DNA of 64,000 bases, from NCBI RefSeq assembly GCF_023502205.1, contig NZ_JAMFLG010000002.1:248001-312000 (forward strand), written 5' to 3'. Below the pieces are notes generated by a model. That model was not told the origin of the DNA and did no database searches. It saw only the letters and a list, made by a program, of their open reading frames with translations. A program made the position numbers and the translations under genes. This DNA is from Aquiflexum sp. TKW24L. Its GTDB lineage: Bacteria > Bacteroidota > Bacteroidia > Cytophagales > Cyclobacteriaceae. This document shows, piece after piece, positions 26,422 through 34,926 of the stretch (the first letter of the stretch is position 1; each line of letters begins with the position of its first letter).

Positions 26422-27792
26422 ATGAAAAGAAGAAACTTTATTAAAAACAGCGCCATGGCCTCAGCAATAATCGGATTTCCTACGATCGTCCCATCTTCCG
26501 TTTTTGGGAAAAATGCTCCAAGCAACAAAATAAATATCGGTCAGATTGGATGCGGCAGGATCGCAAGGGATCACGACCTGCCAGGAACATGGCAGCATGA
26601 TGTGGCCAGAATAGTAGCGGTATCAGACGTGGACAGCAAACGGATGCGCGAAGGAAAAGAACTGATCGAGCAATTCTACACCAAAAAGATGGGCAGTCCC
26701 TATCTAGCCGTGAAGCAGTATGCAGACTACCATCAAATGCTCCAAGACAAAGACATTGATGCAGTCATCATCAGCACGCCGGACCATTGGCATTCCCAGC
26801 CTGCCATGGAAGCGGCTTTGGCTGGCAAACATATTTACCTCCAAAAACCAACTTCCTTGACCATCAGGGAAGGCAGGCAGTTGGTGGAAACAATCAACAA
26901 AACCAAGGTTATCCTACAACTCGGGACACAACAGCGATCCTGTTTTCAGTTCAGAAGGGCAGCTGAATTGGTTAGAAATGGCAGGATCGGAAAGCTGCAT
27001 ACTGTGAGGATAGGCTTGCCCGGTGATCCAGCAGGACCTGAAGCCCCTGCGATGCCGATCCCGACAAACCTGAATTTTGACATCTGGCTTGGATCCACGC
27101 CGGAAGTCCCCTACACAGAAATCGGCGTTCACCCGCAGCATGATTATGGTCGTCCAGGTTGGCTCCGCCATGAAAATTATGGCGCAGGGATGATCACAGG
27201 TTGGGGACAGCATCACTTTGATTCAGCGGCTTGGGGAATGGACACTGAATTGACAGGACCAAGATTTATCGAAGCAGTTGCCGAATTTCCGCGCTCAGGC
27301 TTATGGAATGTCCACGGCGACTTTATGGTCAAAGCAGAATATGAAAACGGCATCACGATGCTCACAAGCGGCGGCTATCCCAACGGAATCCGATTTGAGG
27401 GATCGGAAGGTTGGATTTGGGTTTCAAGAGGAAATTATACCGCATCAGCAAGTGACCCTGTCTCTCAAGGCAACAACGCCAAAGCTTTGGATGCCTCTGA
27501 TCCAAAAATCCTTGAATCCGAAATCGGAGCCGGAGAAATACACTTATATGAAAGCGAAGAACACCACGGCAATTGGCTCGATTGCATCCAATCCGGAGCG
27601 CAACCGCTTTCTCCTGCCGAGATCGGTCACCGTGCTTGTTCTGTTTGCTTGGTCAGCCATGTGGCCATGAAAGTGGGTAGGAAACTAGAATGGGATCCCA
27701 AAACAGAGCGCTTTGTCAATGACGAGGAAGCAAACGCCCACCTAAGCAGACCACAGCGTGCGCCTTACGGAACAGATCACATCAAAATCTAA
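26422..27792 (+). CDS. Exported Gfo/Idh/MocA family oxidoreductase
   Basis: 456 residues. Tat-like signal MKRRNFIKNSAMASAIIG, followed by a Rossmann region (IGQIGCGRIARDHD at about 38-51), ISTPDHWHSQPA and the KP pair in YLQKPTSL. The central GAGMITGWGQHHFDSAAWG stretch carries the conserved His/Asp of this subgroup. The protein probably acts on a sugar outside the cytoplasm with tightly bound NAD(P). It has the same general layout as the enzyme at 19302 but is clearly divergent in sequence. It is followed four bases later by a third, different oxidoreductase gene. Confidence 0.9.
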   Translation: MKRRNFIKNSAMASAIIGFPTIVPSSVFGKNAPSNKINIGQIGCGRIARDHDLPGTWQHDVARIVAVSDVDSKRMREGKELIEQFYTKKMGSPYLAVKQYADYHQMLQDKDIDAVIISTPDHWHSQPAMEAALAGKHIYLQKPTSLTIREGRQLVETINKTKVILQLGTQQRSCFQFRRAAELVRNGRIGKLHTVRIGLPGDPAGPEAPAMPIPTNLNFDIWLGSTPEVPYTEIGVHPQHDYGRPGWLRHENYGAGMITGWGQHHFDSAAWGMDTELTGPRFIEAVAEFPRSGLWNVHGDFMVKAEYENGITMLTSGGYPNGIRFEGSEGWIWVSRGNYTASASDPVSQGNNAKALDASDPKILESEIGAGEIHLYESEEHHGNWLDCIQSGAQPLSPAEIGHRACSVCLVSHVAMKVGRKLEWDPKTERFVNDEEANAHLSRPQRAPYGTDHIKI

Positions 27793-27796
27793 TCAG

Positions 27797-29173
27797 ATGA
27801 ATAATCGTCTCCGCACACTTCCTTTCTTGGCTTTTTTGATTTGCTTCCAATTCTGTATTGCACCAAAAAATGAAAATATGAATCAACCGGATAAAGGCAA
27901 AGTCACCATCATGAGTCTTGACCCTGGACATTTCCATGCAGGGCTCATCCACAAGACCATGTATCCGCAGGTTGATTCGACGGTTTATGTTTTTGCACCC
28001 GAGGGGGCGGAATTGGAAGATTATATCAAAAGGATCTCGGGCTACAATTCGAGGGAAGAATCCCCGACAGCATGGAACATAGAAGTGGAAAAAGGGAATG
28101 ATTTTTTGGCAAAAATGATTTCCAAAAAACCCGGCAATGTGATGGTCGTCGCCGGAAAGAATGACCAGAAAATCGACTATATCACTGCTGCCATAGCCAA
28201 TGGTGTCCATGTCTATGCTGACAAGCCTTTGGTCATCAATCAGGAAGGTTTTCATAAATTGGTCAAAGCATTTAATGAAGCTTCTGAGAAAAATCTCCTC
28301 TTGTATGACATCATGACCGAGCGGTTTGAGATCGCTTCTCTGCTTCAGCGGGAGCTCTCCATGTTACCGGAGGTTTTTGGAGAATTGGAAACAGGAACAC
28401 CGGAAAATCCTGCCATTACCAAAGAGAGCGTGCACCACTTTTTCAAGTATGTTTCCGGTAATCCATTGGTGAGACCAGATTGGTTTTTTGATGTGATCAA
28501 AGAAGGGGAAGGCATTGTTGATGTGACGACGCATTTGGTGGATTTGATCCAATGGGAGGCTTTTCCTGAGGTCGTTTTGGATACCACGGACGTGCAGATG
28601 CTGACTGCCAAAAGATGGCCAACTTCCCTGACAATAGAAGAATTCAGTAAAGTCACCGGCAAGGCGGAGTTTCCAGAGTTTTTGCAAAAGAACCTTAAAA
28701 ACGGAAACCTCGAGGTGTTTTGCAATGGAGAAATGAATTACACGCTGAAAGGAAAATATGCCAAAGTCAGCGTCATCTGGAATTTTGAGGCGCCTGAGGG
28801 TGCCGGCGATACGCATTACAGCATGATGCAGGGCACCAAAGCAAACCTCATTATCCGGCAGGGAAAAGAAGAATACTTCAAACCCACTTTGTATGTGGCA
28901 CTCTTGGAGGGACAAGACCAAGCACTCGAAAATGCGATAGCTTCAACCCTTCAGACCAAATACCCGGGGCTCGGACTCCAAAAACAAGAAACCGGAGAAT
29001 ACCTGATCGTCATTCCTGACAGCTACCATATCGGGCATGAAGCGCATTTTGGGCAGGTGACGGAGAAGTTTTTGGAGTATTTCGAATCGGGAAAAATGCC
29101 GGATTGGGAGGTTCCCAATATGATCGTGAAGTATTATACCACTACTAAGGCGCTGGAGATGGCGAGGAAATAA
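27797..29173 (+). CDS. Gfo/Idh/MocA-type lipoprotein with putative oxidoreductase C-terminal domain
   Basis: 458 residues. The ATG at 27797, four bases after the previous stop, gives a lipoprotein-like signal (LAFLICFQFC). The N-terminal half is a degenerate Rossmann fold (VTIMSLDPGHFHAGLI, no GxGxxG), then HVYADKPLVI with the conserved Lys-Pro. The C-terminal half matches the 'putative oxidoreductase C-terminal domain' seen in Bacteroidetes (DVTTHLVDLIQWEAFP, GAGDTHYSMMQGTKA, IPDSYHIGHEAHFGQV). Cofactor binding is less certain than for its neighbours. It is the last gene of the DUF6807 operon. Confidence 0.85.
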   Translation: MNNRLRTLPFLAFLICFQFCIAPKNENMNQPDKGKVTIMSLDPGHFHAGLIHKTMYPQVDSTVYVFAPEGAELEDYIKRISGYNSREESPTAWNIEVEKGNDFLAKMISKKPGNVMVVAGKNDQKIDYITAAIANGVHVYADKPLVINQEGFHKLVKAFNEASEKNLLLYDIMTERFEIASLLQRELSMLPEVFGELETGTPENPAITKESVHHFFKYVSGNPLVRPDWFFDVIKEGEGIVDVTTHLVDLIQWEAFPEVVLDTTDVQMLTAKRWPTSLTIEEFSKVTGKAEFPEFLQKNLKNGNLEVFCNGEMNYTLKGKYAKVSVIWNFEAPEGAGDTHYSMMQGTKANLIIRQGKEEYFKPTLYVALLEGQDQALENAIASTLQTKYPGLGLQKQETGEYLIVIPDSYHIGHEAHFGQVTEKFLEYFESGKMPDWEVPNMIVKYYTTTKALEMARK

Positions 29174-29183
29174 ATCCATCAAT

Positions 29184-29837
29184 TCAATTTCCCGAAATTT
29201 CCATCATCTCCAAAACTGGTTCTAATGACATCCCTCCCGGATTCAAACCTGGTTTTCCTTCAGGAACGGGAATTCCCAATTCCAAAAAATAAGCTTCCCA
29301 AATCGGAAACAGTTCCCCTGTGTCAGGATCATTGTAGGTCATGGGTTTGGGTTGGAAAAGGTCCGAACCTCCATTTGCAGCTTTGAAGGCAAAGTGGATC
29401 AATTCAGAACAATAAAAAGCATCATTGTCAAAATCAAAAGCCGAATCATACGGTTTGCCAAGGTACTTTTGAGCTTCCATAATAGCAGTTGGAATCAAAT
29501 GTTGGAATTCCGGTTTTAGCCTGCCGACCATTACTTTTGGCTTTCCATTTTCGTCAAGGTGTCTATTGAGGAATTCCTGCAAAGGTGTTTTACTCACCCC
29601 TTTTCCGATCGCTTCAAGTACAAACCAATCACCGTTTTCCTTCATCATCAAGCCATTGTGCGAAAATTCGATGCCTTGATATCCTTCGGTGACTTTCCTG
29701 ATGGCCTCACAAAAATCCCCACAATCCCCATCCTGAAAAAGGATATCGCCTTCCAGCCATTGAAACTCCTTTTGGATGCATGAAAAAACCAGCATCATAA
29801 ATACAATTGAAAAAATTATGGAATTCTGAGCTTTCAT
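29184..29837 (-). CDS. YiiX/YebB-like NlpC/P60-superfamily lipoprotein
   Basis: 217 residues. Lipobox LVFSC with Cys20. The fold is the permuted NlpC/P60 (YiiX/YebB) type: the catalytic His is H60 in EFSHNGLM and the nucleophile Cys is C143 in AFYCSELIHFAF, with WLEGDILFQDG at the start as in the family. Such enzymes hydrolyse amide bonds in cell-wall peptides, or act on lipids or isopeptides; the substrate is not determined here. It is convergent with the oxidoreductase operon (10 bases between stop codons) and probably monocistronic. Confidence 0.87.
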   Translation of the reverse strand: MKAQNSIIFSIVFMMLVFSCIQKEFQWLEGDILFQDGDCGDFCEAIRKVTEGYQGIEFSHNGLMMKENGDWFVLEAIGKGVSKTPLQEFLNRHLDENGKPKVMVGRLKPEFQHLIPTAIMEAQKYLGKPYDSAFDFDNDAFYCSELIHFAFKAANGGSDLFQPKPMTYNDPDTGELFPIWEAYFLELGIPVPEGKPGLNPGGMSLEPVLEMMEISGN

Positions 29838-29947
29838 TGATTAAGGTTTTCGTGACATATTTTTTTACCAAAATCTCCCATTCAATAAGTCTAGTGTTGA
29901 TTAAGAAAGAAGCTGCCGTGGTCTGTCGACTATGGACTGTGAAACTA

Positions 29948-30235
29948 TCAAATCACCATAAAAAAAAACACCAAGGCTACTCCGAGCACCAAAATCATTT
30001 TTTTGGCTTTGTCCTTTGACTGTTCGGAGATTCTCCTTTTCCTCAATACCATGATGGCGATACTTAAACCGAAAAACTGCAACAACAATCCGACTCCATT
30101 AAGTGGTCCCATCGGAGCATTCATAAACTGAAAGTATCCGTTGAAAAGCGGCACCAAACAAATTGCAATACCTACAACTCCAAAAATAAAAGAACGCTGC
30201 AAAAGCAGGTTCTCATCTTTATCAAACCACTTCAT
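29948..30235 (-). CDS. Small membrane protein of unknown function
   Basis: 95 residues with three hydrophobic segments (SFIFGVVGIAICLVPLF, VGLLLQFFGLSIAIMVL, MILVLGVALVFFFMV) and a basic, hydrophilic loop (RKRRISEQSKDKAKK). Not recognised. Its start lies two bases after the polX stop on the same strand, so it is almost certainly co-transcribed with polX. Confidence 0.7.
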   Translation of the reverse strand: MKWFDKDENLLLQRSFIFGVVGIAICLVPLFNGYFQFMNAPMGPLNGVGLLLQFFGLSIAIMVLRKRRISEQSKDKAKKMILVLGVALVFFFMVI

Positions 30236-30237
30236 CC

Positions 30238-31977
30238 TTACTTGATTTTACTTTTTCTTTCCTGAAAATATTTTCCGATTTCATCCGCTGACATGGCATT
30301 GAAGGTCATGTCTTTGGTCAACCCTCCTTTTCTCCCTGCGATCACACCGTATTTCATATCGGCATAGCCTTCCATTTCGTGGGCATCCGGGTTGATAGAT
30401 AGCTTCACCCCTTTAACCGTGGCATAGTTTATCCATTTCCAGTCCAAATCCAATCTCCATGGATTAGCATTGATTTCAATCACTACATTATATATTGCGC
30501 AGGCATCAATGATCGCTTTGTGGTCGATGGGATAGCCTTCTCTTCGCAGGAGTAATCTTCCCGTAGGATGGCCCAAAATGGTGGTATAAGGATTCATGAT
30601 CGCAGTGAGCAGTCTTGAGGTTGCCTTTTTCCGGTCCATTCCTAAGTTGGAGTGGATAGATGAAACGATAAAGTCAAAGCTTGCCAACACTTCGGCAGGA
30701 TAATCCAAGCTTCCATCGGTCAAGATATCGCTTTCTATTCCCTTGAAGATGCGAAATGGAGCCAATTCTTGATTCAATTGATCGATCTCTTGATGTTGCT
30801 TCTGAACTTTCTCACTTTCAAGACCTCCAGCATAGAAAGCGGAGCGGCTGTGGTCTGAAATTCCCAGATATTCATACCCCAATTCCTTGCAATATTCGGC
30901 CATCTGCCTCAAGGTGTGCTTGCCGTCGCTGTAAGTAGAGTGGTTGTGCAAAATCCCTTTCAGATCATTGTCTTCAAGTAATTGTGGAATTTTCCCATCC
31001 TTTGCCAAATCAAATTCGATGTATCCTTCACGCAATTCCTCAGGAATCCAAGGCAATTCGGCTTTTGCAAAAAGTTCATCCTCTGAGGTAATCAATGCCG
31101 GTTCCCTGAGGATTTCAATCAATGTTTTCTCACCTTCCAAAGGGTATAGTAAGTGGGCCTTTGTACCGGTCCTTACAATTTTTTCTTCGACAAAATGGGA
31201 AGGTTGGGCAAAATGAATCAACATGTTCACTTCGGGATCTGTAATCTTCCCTCGCCATTTGAATGGACTGGATAATTTTTTATTATACTCCAGATTTTCC
31301 AAACCTGAAAGTTGGGATACTGTATCAGCATGGTTTTCGGTAGCGACGAGCAATTCAACCACTTCTATAATCTCAGATTTTCTTCCAAACTCACCTACCG
31401 CCATCACTTCCTTGACTCCGTCTATTTCTTTGATTTTGGCTCCCAAAGCCTCCACCATTTCCTCCAAGTCGGCATAAAGCCATTTCCCTTGATTAGCTTC
31501 TCTAAACTGTAGCGAAGCAAGGATGCTAACCTGCGTCTTTTCTCCAAATCCTTTTGCTTTCGCTATTTGTCCAGATTGGCAAGCTTCAAGCAATTCATGC
31601 GTGGATGTGATGTTCAACTCTTCCCAAAGTGCTTTCACTTTCTTTGGCCCAAGTCCCTTAATCTCTAAAACCTCCAAAATCCCTGTTGGGGTTTTGGATA
31701 AAAGATCTTCGAGATAAGGGTGCGTTCCAGTTGTCGCTAGAGAAAAAACAAACTCAGCAATGCTTTTGCCCATCCCTGCTTCCGATTGTAACTGTTCGGC
31801 TGATTTTCCGACAACTGAAATTTCATTCCGGTCAAGGTTAATAAGCGCTGATTGGTAATTTCTGATTTTAAATGAATTTTCATCATGCAGTTCCATCAGT
31901 TGGATGCTGCGTTTGAGAAGGCGAAGGATTGTTTTTTGGTCCAAAATCTTGAAAATGTTTGTTCCTGAGATAGACAA
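30238..31977 (-). CDS. PolX-like protein with degenerate polymerase site and intact PHP domain
   Basis: 579 residues with the PolX layout. An 8-kDa/HhH region (about 1-165, with IKGLGPKKVKALWE), a family-X nucleotidyltransferase region (about 165-315), and a C-terminal PHP domain from about 340. The PHP metal ligands are all present (LHNHSTYSDGKHT with H344, H346, D351; GISDHS; GIESD; SSIHS; LGHPTGR; INPDAH), so 3'-5' exonuclease or phosphoesterase activity is expected. In the polymerase site the expected G-D-x-D aligns with E-V-V-E (205-208), and the third Asp aligns with Asn251. All three catalytic carboxylates are therefore altered, and polymerisation is unlikely. It is co-transcribed with the small membrane protein. 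Confidence 0.88.
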   Translation of the reverse strand: MSISGTNIFKILDQKTILRLLKRSIQLMELHDENSFKIRNYQSALINLDRNEISVVGKSAEQLQSEAGMGKSIAEFVFSLATTGTHPYLEDLLSKTPTGILEVLEIKGLGPKKVKALWEELNITSTHELLEACQSGQIAKAKGFGEKTQVSILASLQFREANQGKWLYADLEEMVEALGAKIKEIDGVKEVMAVGEFGRKSEIIEVVELLVATENHADTVSQLSGLENLEYNKKLSSPFKWRGKITDPEVNMLIHFAQPSHFVEEKIVRTGTKAHLLYPLEGEKTLIEILREPALITSEDELFAKAELPWIPEELREGYIEFDLAKDGKIPQLLEDNDLKGILHNHSTYSDGKHTLRQMAEYCKELGYEYLGISDHSRSAFYAGGLESEKVQKQHQEIDQLNQELAPFRIFKGIESDILTDGSLDYPAEVLASFDFIVSSIHSNLGMDRKKATSRLLTAIMNPYTTILGHPTGRLLLRREGYPIDHKAIIDACAIYNVVIEINANPWRLDLDWKWINYATVKGVKLSINPDAHEMEGYADMKYGVIAGRKGGLTKDMTFNAMSADEIGKYFQERKSKIK

Positions 31978-32047
31978 ATGTCATCAATTAATGTTTCAAA
32001 ATAAAATCTTAACCCTTAACTTGACACTTACAAAACTAAACCCAAAT

Positions 32048-32455
32048 ATGAGATACTGGCTAGTCAAATCAGAACCAAGCGAATACGGATGGGAAGATCT
32101 GCTTTCGAAGGGAGAGGATATTTGGGATGGCATCCGAAACTACCAAGCCCGCAATTTTTTGAAGGAAATGGAAACCGGAGATGAGGTCCTTTTTTACCAC
32201 AGCGGCAAAAACAAAGAAATCGTGGGAATAGCGAAGGTTTCACAGGAAGCCTTTCCTGATCTGGAAGATGGGGAAGACAAAGGTTGGGTAGCAGTGAAGT
32301 TAAAACCGCACAAAGCTTTGGCTAATTCCGTTACATTAGAACAAATAAAATCTGACAGCATATTGTCAACAATATATTTGGTCAAGCAATCAAGACTTTC
32401 GACAATGCCAGTAGAAAAAATACAATTTGACCACATCATTCAACTAGGGTCATGA
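32048..32455 (+). CDS. EVE domain-containing protein
   Basis: 135 residues, a complete EVE domain, which is related to PUA and YTH folds and binds modified bases. Typical motifs are RYWLVKSEPSEYGWEDL, WDGIRNYQARNFLKEM, GDEVLFYHSG and IVGIAKVSQEAFPD. The ATG at 32048 is the family start; the open frame extends further upstream, but only as a shadow of the divergent polX 5' end. Its stop overlaps the start of the next gene by four bases (ATGA). EVE proteins are suspected to act in RNA modification recognition or DNA defence; no defence genes are next to it. Confidence 0.92.
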   Translation: MRYWLVKSEPSEYGWEDLLSKGEDIWDGIRNYQARNFLKEMETGDEVLFYHSGKNKEIVGIAKVSQEAFPDLEDGEDKGWVAVKLKPHKALANSVTLEQIKSDSILSTIYLVKQSRLSTMPVEKIQFDHIIQLGS

Positions 32456-34101
32456 AAAAACCAATATTTACCCTACTCTTATTATTCTCATTGGCTTTTT
32501 CGGCCTTTTCACAAGTGATGTATGTAGATCGATTTGAGGTTCCTACAAGTTTCTCTGATCAAAATTTCATAGTCATTCCCAATCTTGGTGGTCTGATCGC
32601 ATTTCGGGTACAGCCCGAAAAAGGAATGAACCTCAGGCGGGCTCTCCAGTATTTTTTGACTGATAATAACCTGAATTCGGATAGTTTGAAGGAAATCAAA
32701 ATTAAAGATGGGTATGATCTGATGGGCTACGATTTAGAGGGCGATTTCCTGTACCTCCTGATGCAAAAAGGCACGGTGGCAACTTCGGATAGGTACATGA
32801 TTGAAATCGATTTGAAAAGCGAGATTGCCAAAGAAATCCCCCTGGAAAATCTTTACGCCATGGAACTTCAGGAGTTTTTTGTACTCAACCGAAGTGCGAT
32901 TTTCATGGGTACAGTTGATATAAGACCTATTGTACAGATTTTTGATATTGCCGAGAACAACATTATCACCGTGCAGGGTATATATTTCAAGGATACTAAA
33001 ATCCTTCAATTGAAAAAAGAAAGTGACCTGGGTGTTCTGGATTTGTTGGTCAGTCGAAGGGATAAATACAAAATGAAGCAGATTTCGCTGTTGACTTTTG
33101 ACGATAACGGCAATAAAATAAGGGAAGTAGTCATTGAAAAACTTGAAGATCCGAATCTGGAATTGGTGGAAGGTATCCTCACCCCCATCCAAAATTACCA
33201 ACAATCCATACTCGGCACTTTTGGAAACAGAAAAAGAGAATCCTATCAGGGAATCTATTTGGCAGATGTCAATGAATTTGGTGAATACAAAATAAAATAC
33301 CTGACACTTCAGGATTTCCCTAGTTTTTTCAATTACATGAAAGAAAAGCAAAAGGAAAAAAAGCTTCAAGATATGGAAAAGTATTTTGCCAAAGGAAAAA
33401 CACCTTCCATCAAACCTGTATTTTCTGCAAGAGAAGTCATCACACTTAATCAGGGATATCTGGTTTACAGTGATCATTTTTTGGCAACCAATCCACGCTA
33501 CATTCCCAGAGATGGGGTTTATGCCAATGAGTCTTACCGGTATAGCGCCAATAGGCTGATGATGGATCAGGTGGGATACGGAGATGGGCGATACGCAAAT
33601 AGCTTTCCCGGTACCAGGTATGGGAATTCATTTAACTGGCAAGAGCAAGGTGAATACGAATTTGTATCCTCCTATTTCCTTTTTATAAACCGTGCAGGTG
33701 ATGTCATCTGGGACAGTGCTCTTGACCTTCTCAATAAATCGACCAGCATCCCAAGTAAATATGGTGAAGTAAGTTTTGATGGGGAAAAAATCCATTATAT
33801 GTACCTTGATGGCATTAATATGTACATGAGTTATATCAAAAATGGTGAGGTGATTTTTCAAAACCAATCTTTCGAAATTGAATTGATTAATGAAAATGAA
33901 AGATTGAGAGAAACACAGGAAGGTAGTCTTTCCCTTAGCCACTGGATGGACAATTATTTTTTGTTGACCGGCAAGCAGAAAATCCGGTATATGAATGCTG
34001 AAAATAAGGAGGAAATCAAAGAGGTTTTTTTTCTCACAAGGATCAAAGTGGATGGAGACTTGTATGTGCCTGAGGAGAGCGAAGATGGGGCAAAGAAATA
34101 G
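32452..34101 (+). CDS. Secreted protein of unknown function, coupled to the EVE gene
   Basis: 549 residues, not recognised. A signal peptide (FTLLLLFSLAFSAFSQ) is followed by a long beta-rich sequence with repeated hydrophobic strands (YDLEGDFLYLLMQ, FFVLNRSAIFMG, LVEGILTPIQNY, GYLVYSDHFLA, GEVSFDGEKIHYMYLDG), suggesting a propeller- or barrel-like exported protein. A lysine-rich coiled segment (MKEKQKEKKLQDMEKYF) lies in the middle. It has no catalytic motif I can name. It starts inside the EVE stop codon, so it is translationally coupled to a cytoplasmic protein, which is odd for an exported one. Degenerate CAGT-rich repeats follow its stop. Confidence 0.8.
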   Translation: MKKPIFTLLLLFSLAFSAFSQVMYVDRFEVPTSFSDQNFIVIPNLGGLIAFRVQPEKGMNLRRALQYFLTDNNLNSDSLKEIKIKDGYDLMGYDLEGDFLYLLMQKGTVATSDRYMIEIDLKSEIAKEIPLENLYAMELQEFFVLNRSAIFMGTVDIRPIVQIFDIAENNIITVQGIYFKDTKILQLKKESDLGVLDLLVSRRDKYKMKQISLLTFDDNGNKIREVVIEKLEDPNLELVEGILTPIQNYQQSILGTFGNRKRESYQGIYLADVNEFGEYKIKYLTLQDFPSFFNYMKEKQKEKKLQDMEKYFAKGKTPSIKPVFSAREVITLNQGYLVYSDHFLATNPRYIPRDGVYANESYRYSANRLMMDQVGYGDGRYANSFPGTRYGNSFNWQEQGEYEFVSSYFLFINRAGDVIWDSALDLLNKSTSIPSKYGEVSFDGEKIHYMYLDGINMYMSYIKNGEVIFQNQSFEIELINENERLRETQEGSLSLSHWMDNYFLLTGKQKIRYMNAENKEEIKEVFFLTRIKVDGDLYVPEESEDGAKK

Positions 34102-34104
34102 AGT

Positions 34105-34240
34105 GGGTAGTCGCAGTAGGCAGTCGCAGTGGTCAGTTGGCAGGTCGTAGTGTCAGTAAGTAGTCGCAGTGTTCAGTTGACAGTCGCAGTTTTCAGTATA
34201 CAGGCAGTGGAAGTGTTCAGTAGTCAGTTGCAGGGTAGCG
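34105..34240. repeat. Degenerate tandem repeat rich in GTCGCAGT / GTTCAGT
   Basis: About 135 bases made of imperfect units such as AGTCGCAGT, GTTCAGT and GGTCAGT, with no fixed period. It is non-coding and lies between the secreted protein gene and pyrR. Related short phrases (GACTATGGACT) also occur at about 12990 and 29928. Confidence 0.75.
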
Positions 34241-34352
34241 GATATGGTCTGATTGCCGCATCTTAAATCTTTATTTTTTGCGAGTGGCAAAGAAGTGGAC
34301 GAGCATAATCCTCAATTTTCAAATTTTTCAGTCCAAACACCTTGAAACTTTT

Positions 34353-34360
34353 TATATTTG
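34353..34360 (+). promoter_or_regulatory. Promoter -7 box for pyrR-pyrB
   Basis: TATATTTG matches the Bacteroidetes -7 box and lies 16 bases before the pyrR ATG. The -33 region is not convincing. Its position supports the ATG at 34377 over upstream in-frame starts. Confidence 0.45.
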
Positions 34361-34376
34361 CTCCCAAAGCAAAGCC

Positions 34377-34919
34377 ATGCAAAAAAGACTTGTTCTGGAC
34401 CAACAGCAGATCTCCATCATCCTCAAGCGGTTCTGCCATCAGTTGATTGAAAACCACGATACTTTTGACAATACCGTACTTTTAGGCTTACAGCCCCGTG
34501 GACCGATTGTTTTGGACAAGATTGTGAGGTTATTAGAAGAAATCGCAGGGGTAAAAGTGCCTTTTGGCTACCTAGACGCGACATTTCACAGGGATGATTT
34601 CAGGAGGAGGGATTTTCCTCTCAAAGCCAACGAAACCAAAATCGATTTTCTGATCGAGGGTAAAAAAGTTGTGCTGATAGACGATGTCCTGTACAAGGGG
34701 CGCTCTGTAAGGGCGGCTTTGGATGCCATGATCGCATTTGGCAGGCCACAGAAAGTGGAACTGATGATATTGATCGACCGGAAATATACAAGAGATTATC
34801 CCATCATGCCGGATTATTGCGGGGTGAAAGTCAATACGCTTGAGAGCCAATATGTCTCAGTGGAATGGGCAGAAAAAGGCTTTGAAAAAGATGCCATTTG
34901 GATAACAGAAAAAGCATAA
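34377..34919 (+). CDS. pyrR: PyrR-like phosphoribosyltransferase, pyrimidine regulator
   Basis: 180 residues of the PyrR/type I phosphoribosyltransferase family. The PRPP-binding loop is VVLIDDVLYKGRSVRAAL; LLGLQPRGPIV and HRDDFRRRDFPL are family-typical. It may have uracil phosphoribosyltransferase activity and, in many bacteria, controls pyr operons by attenuation; no attenuator is evident in the short leader here. The ATG at 34377 was chosen on family length and the promoter position. The pyrB start follows seven bases after its stop, so the two form an operon. Confidence 0.9.
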   Translation: MQKRLVLDQQQISIILKRFCHQLIENHDTFDNTVLLGLQPRGPIVLDKIVRLLEEIAGVKVPFGYLDATFHRDDFRRRDFPLKANETKIDFLIEGKKVVLIDDVLYKGRSVRAALDAMIAFGRPQKVELMILIDRKYTRDYPIMPDYCGVKVNTLESQYVSVEWAEKGFEKDAIWITEKA

Positions 34920-34926
34920 AAAACAC

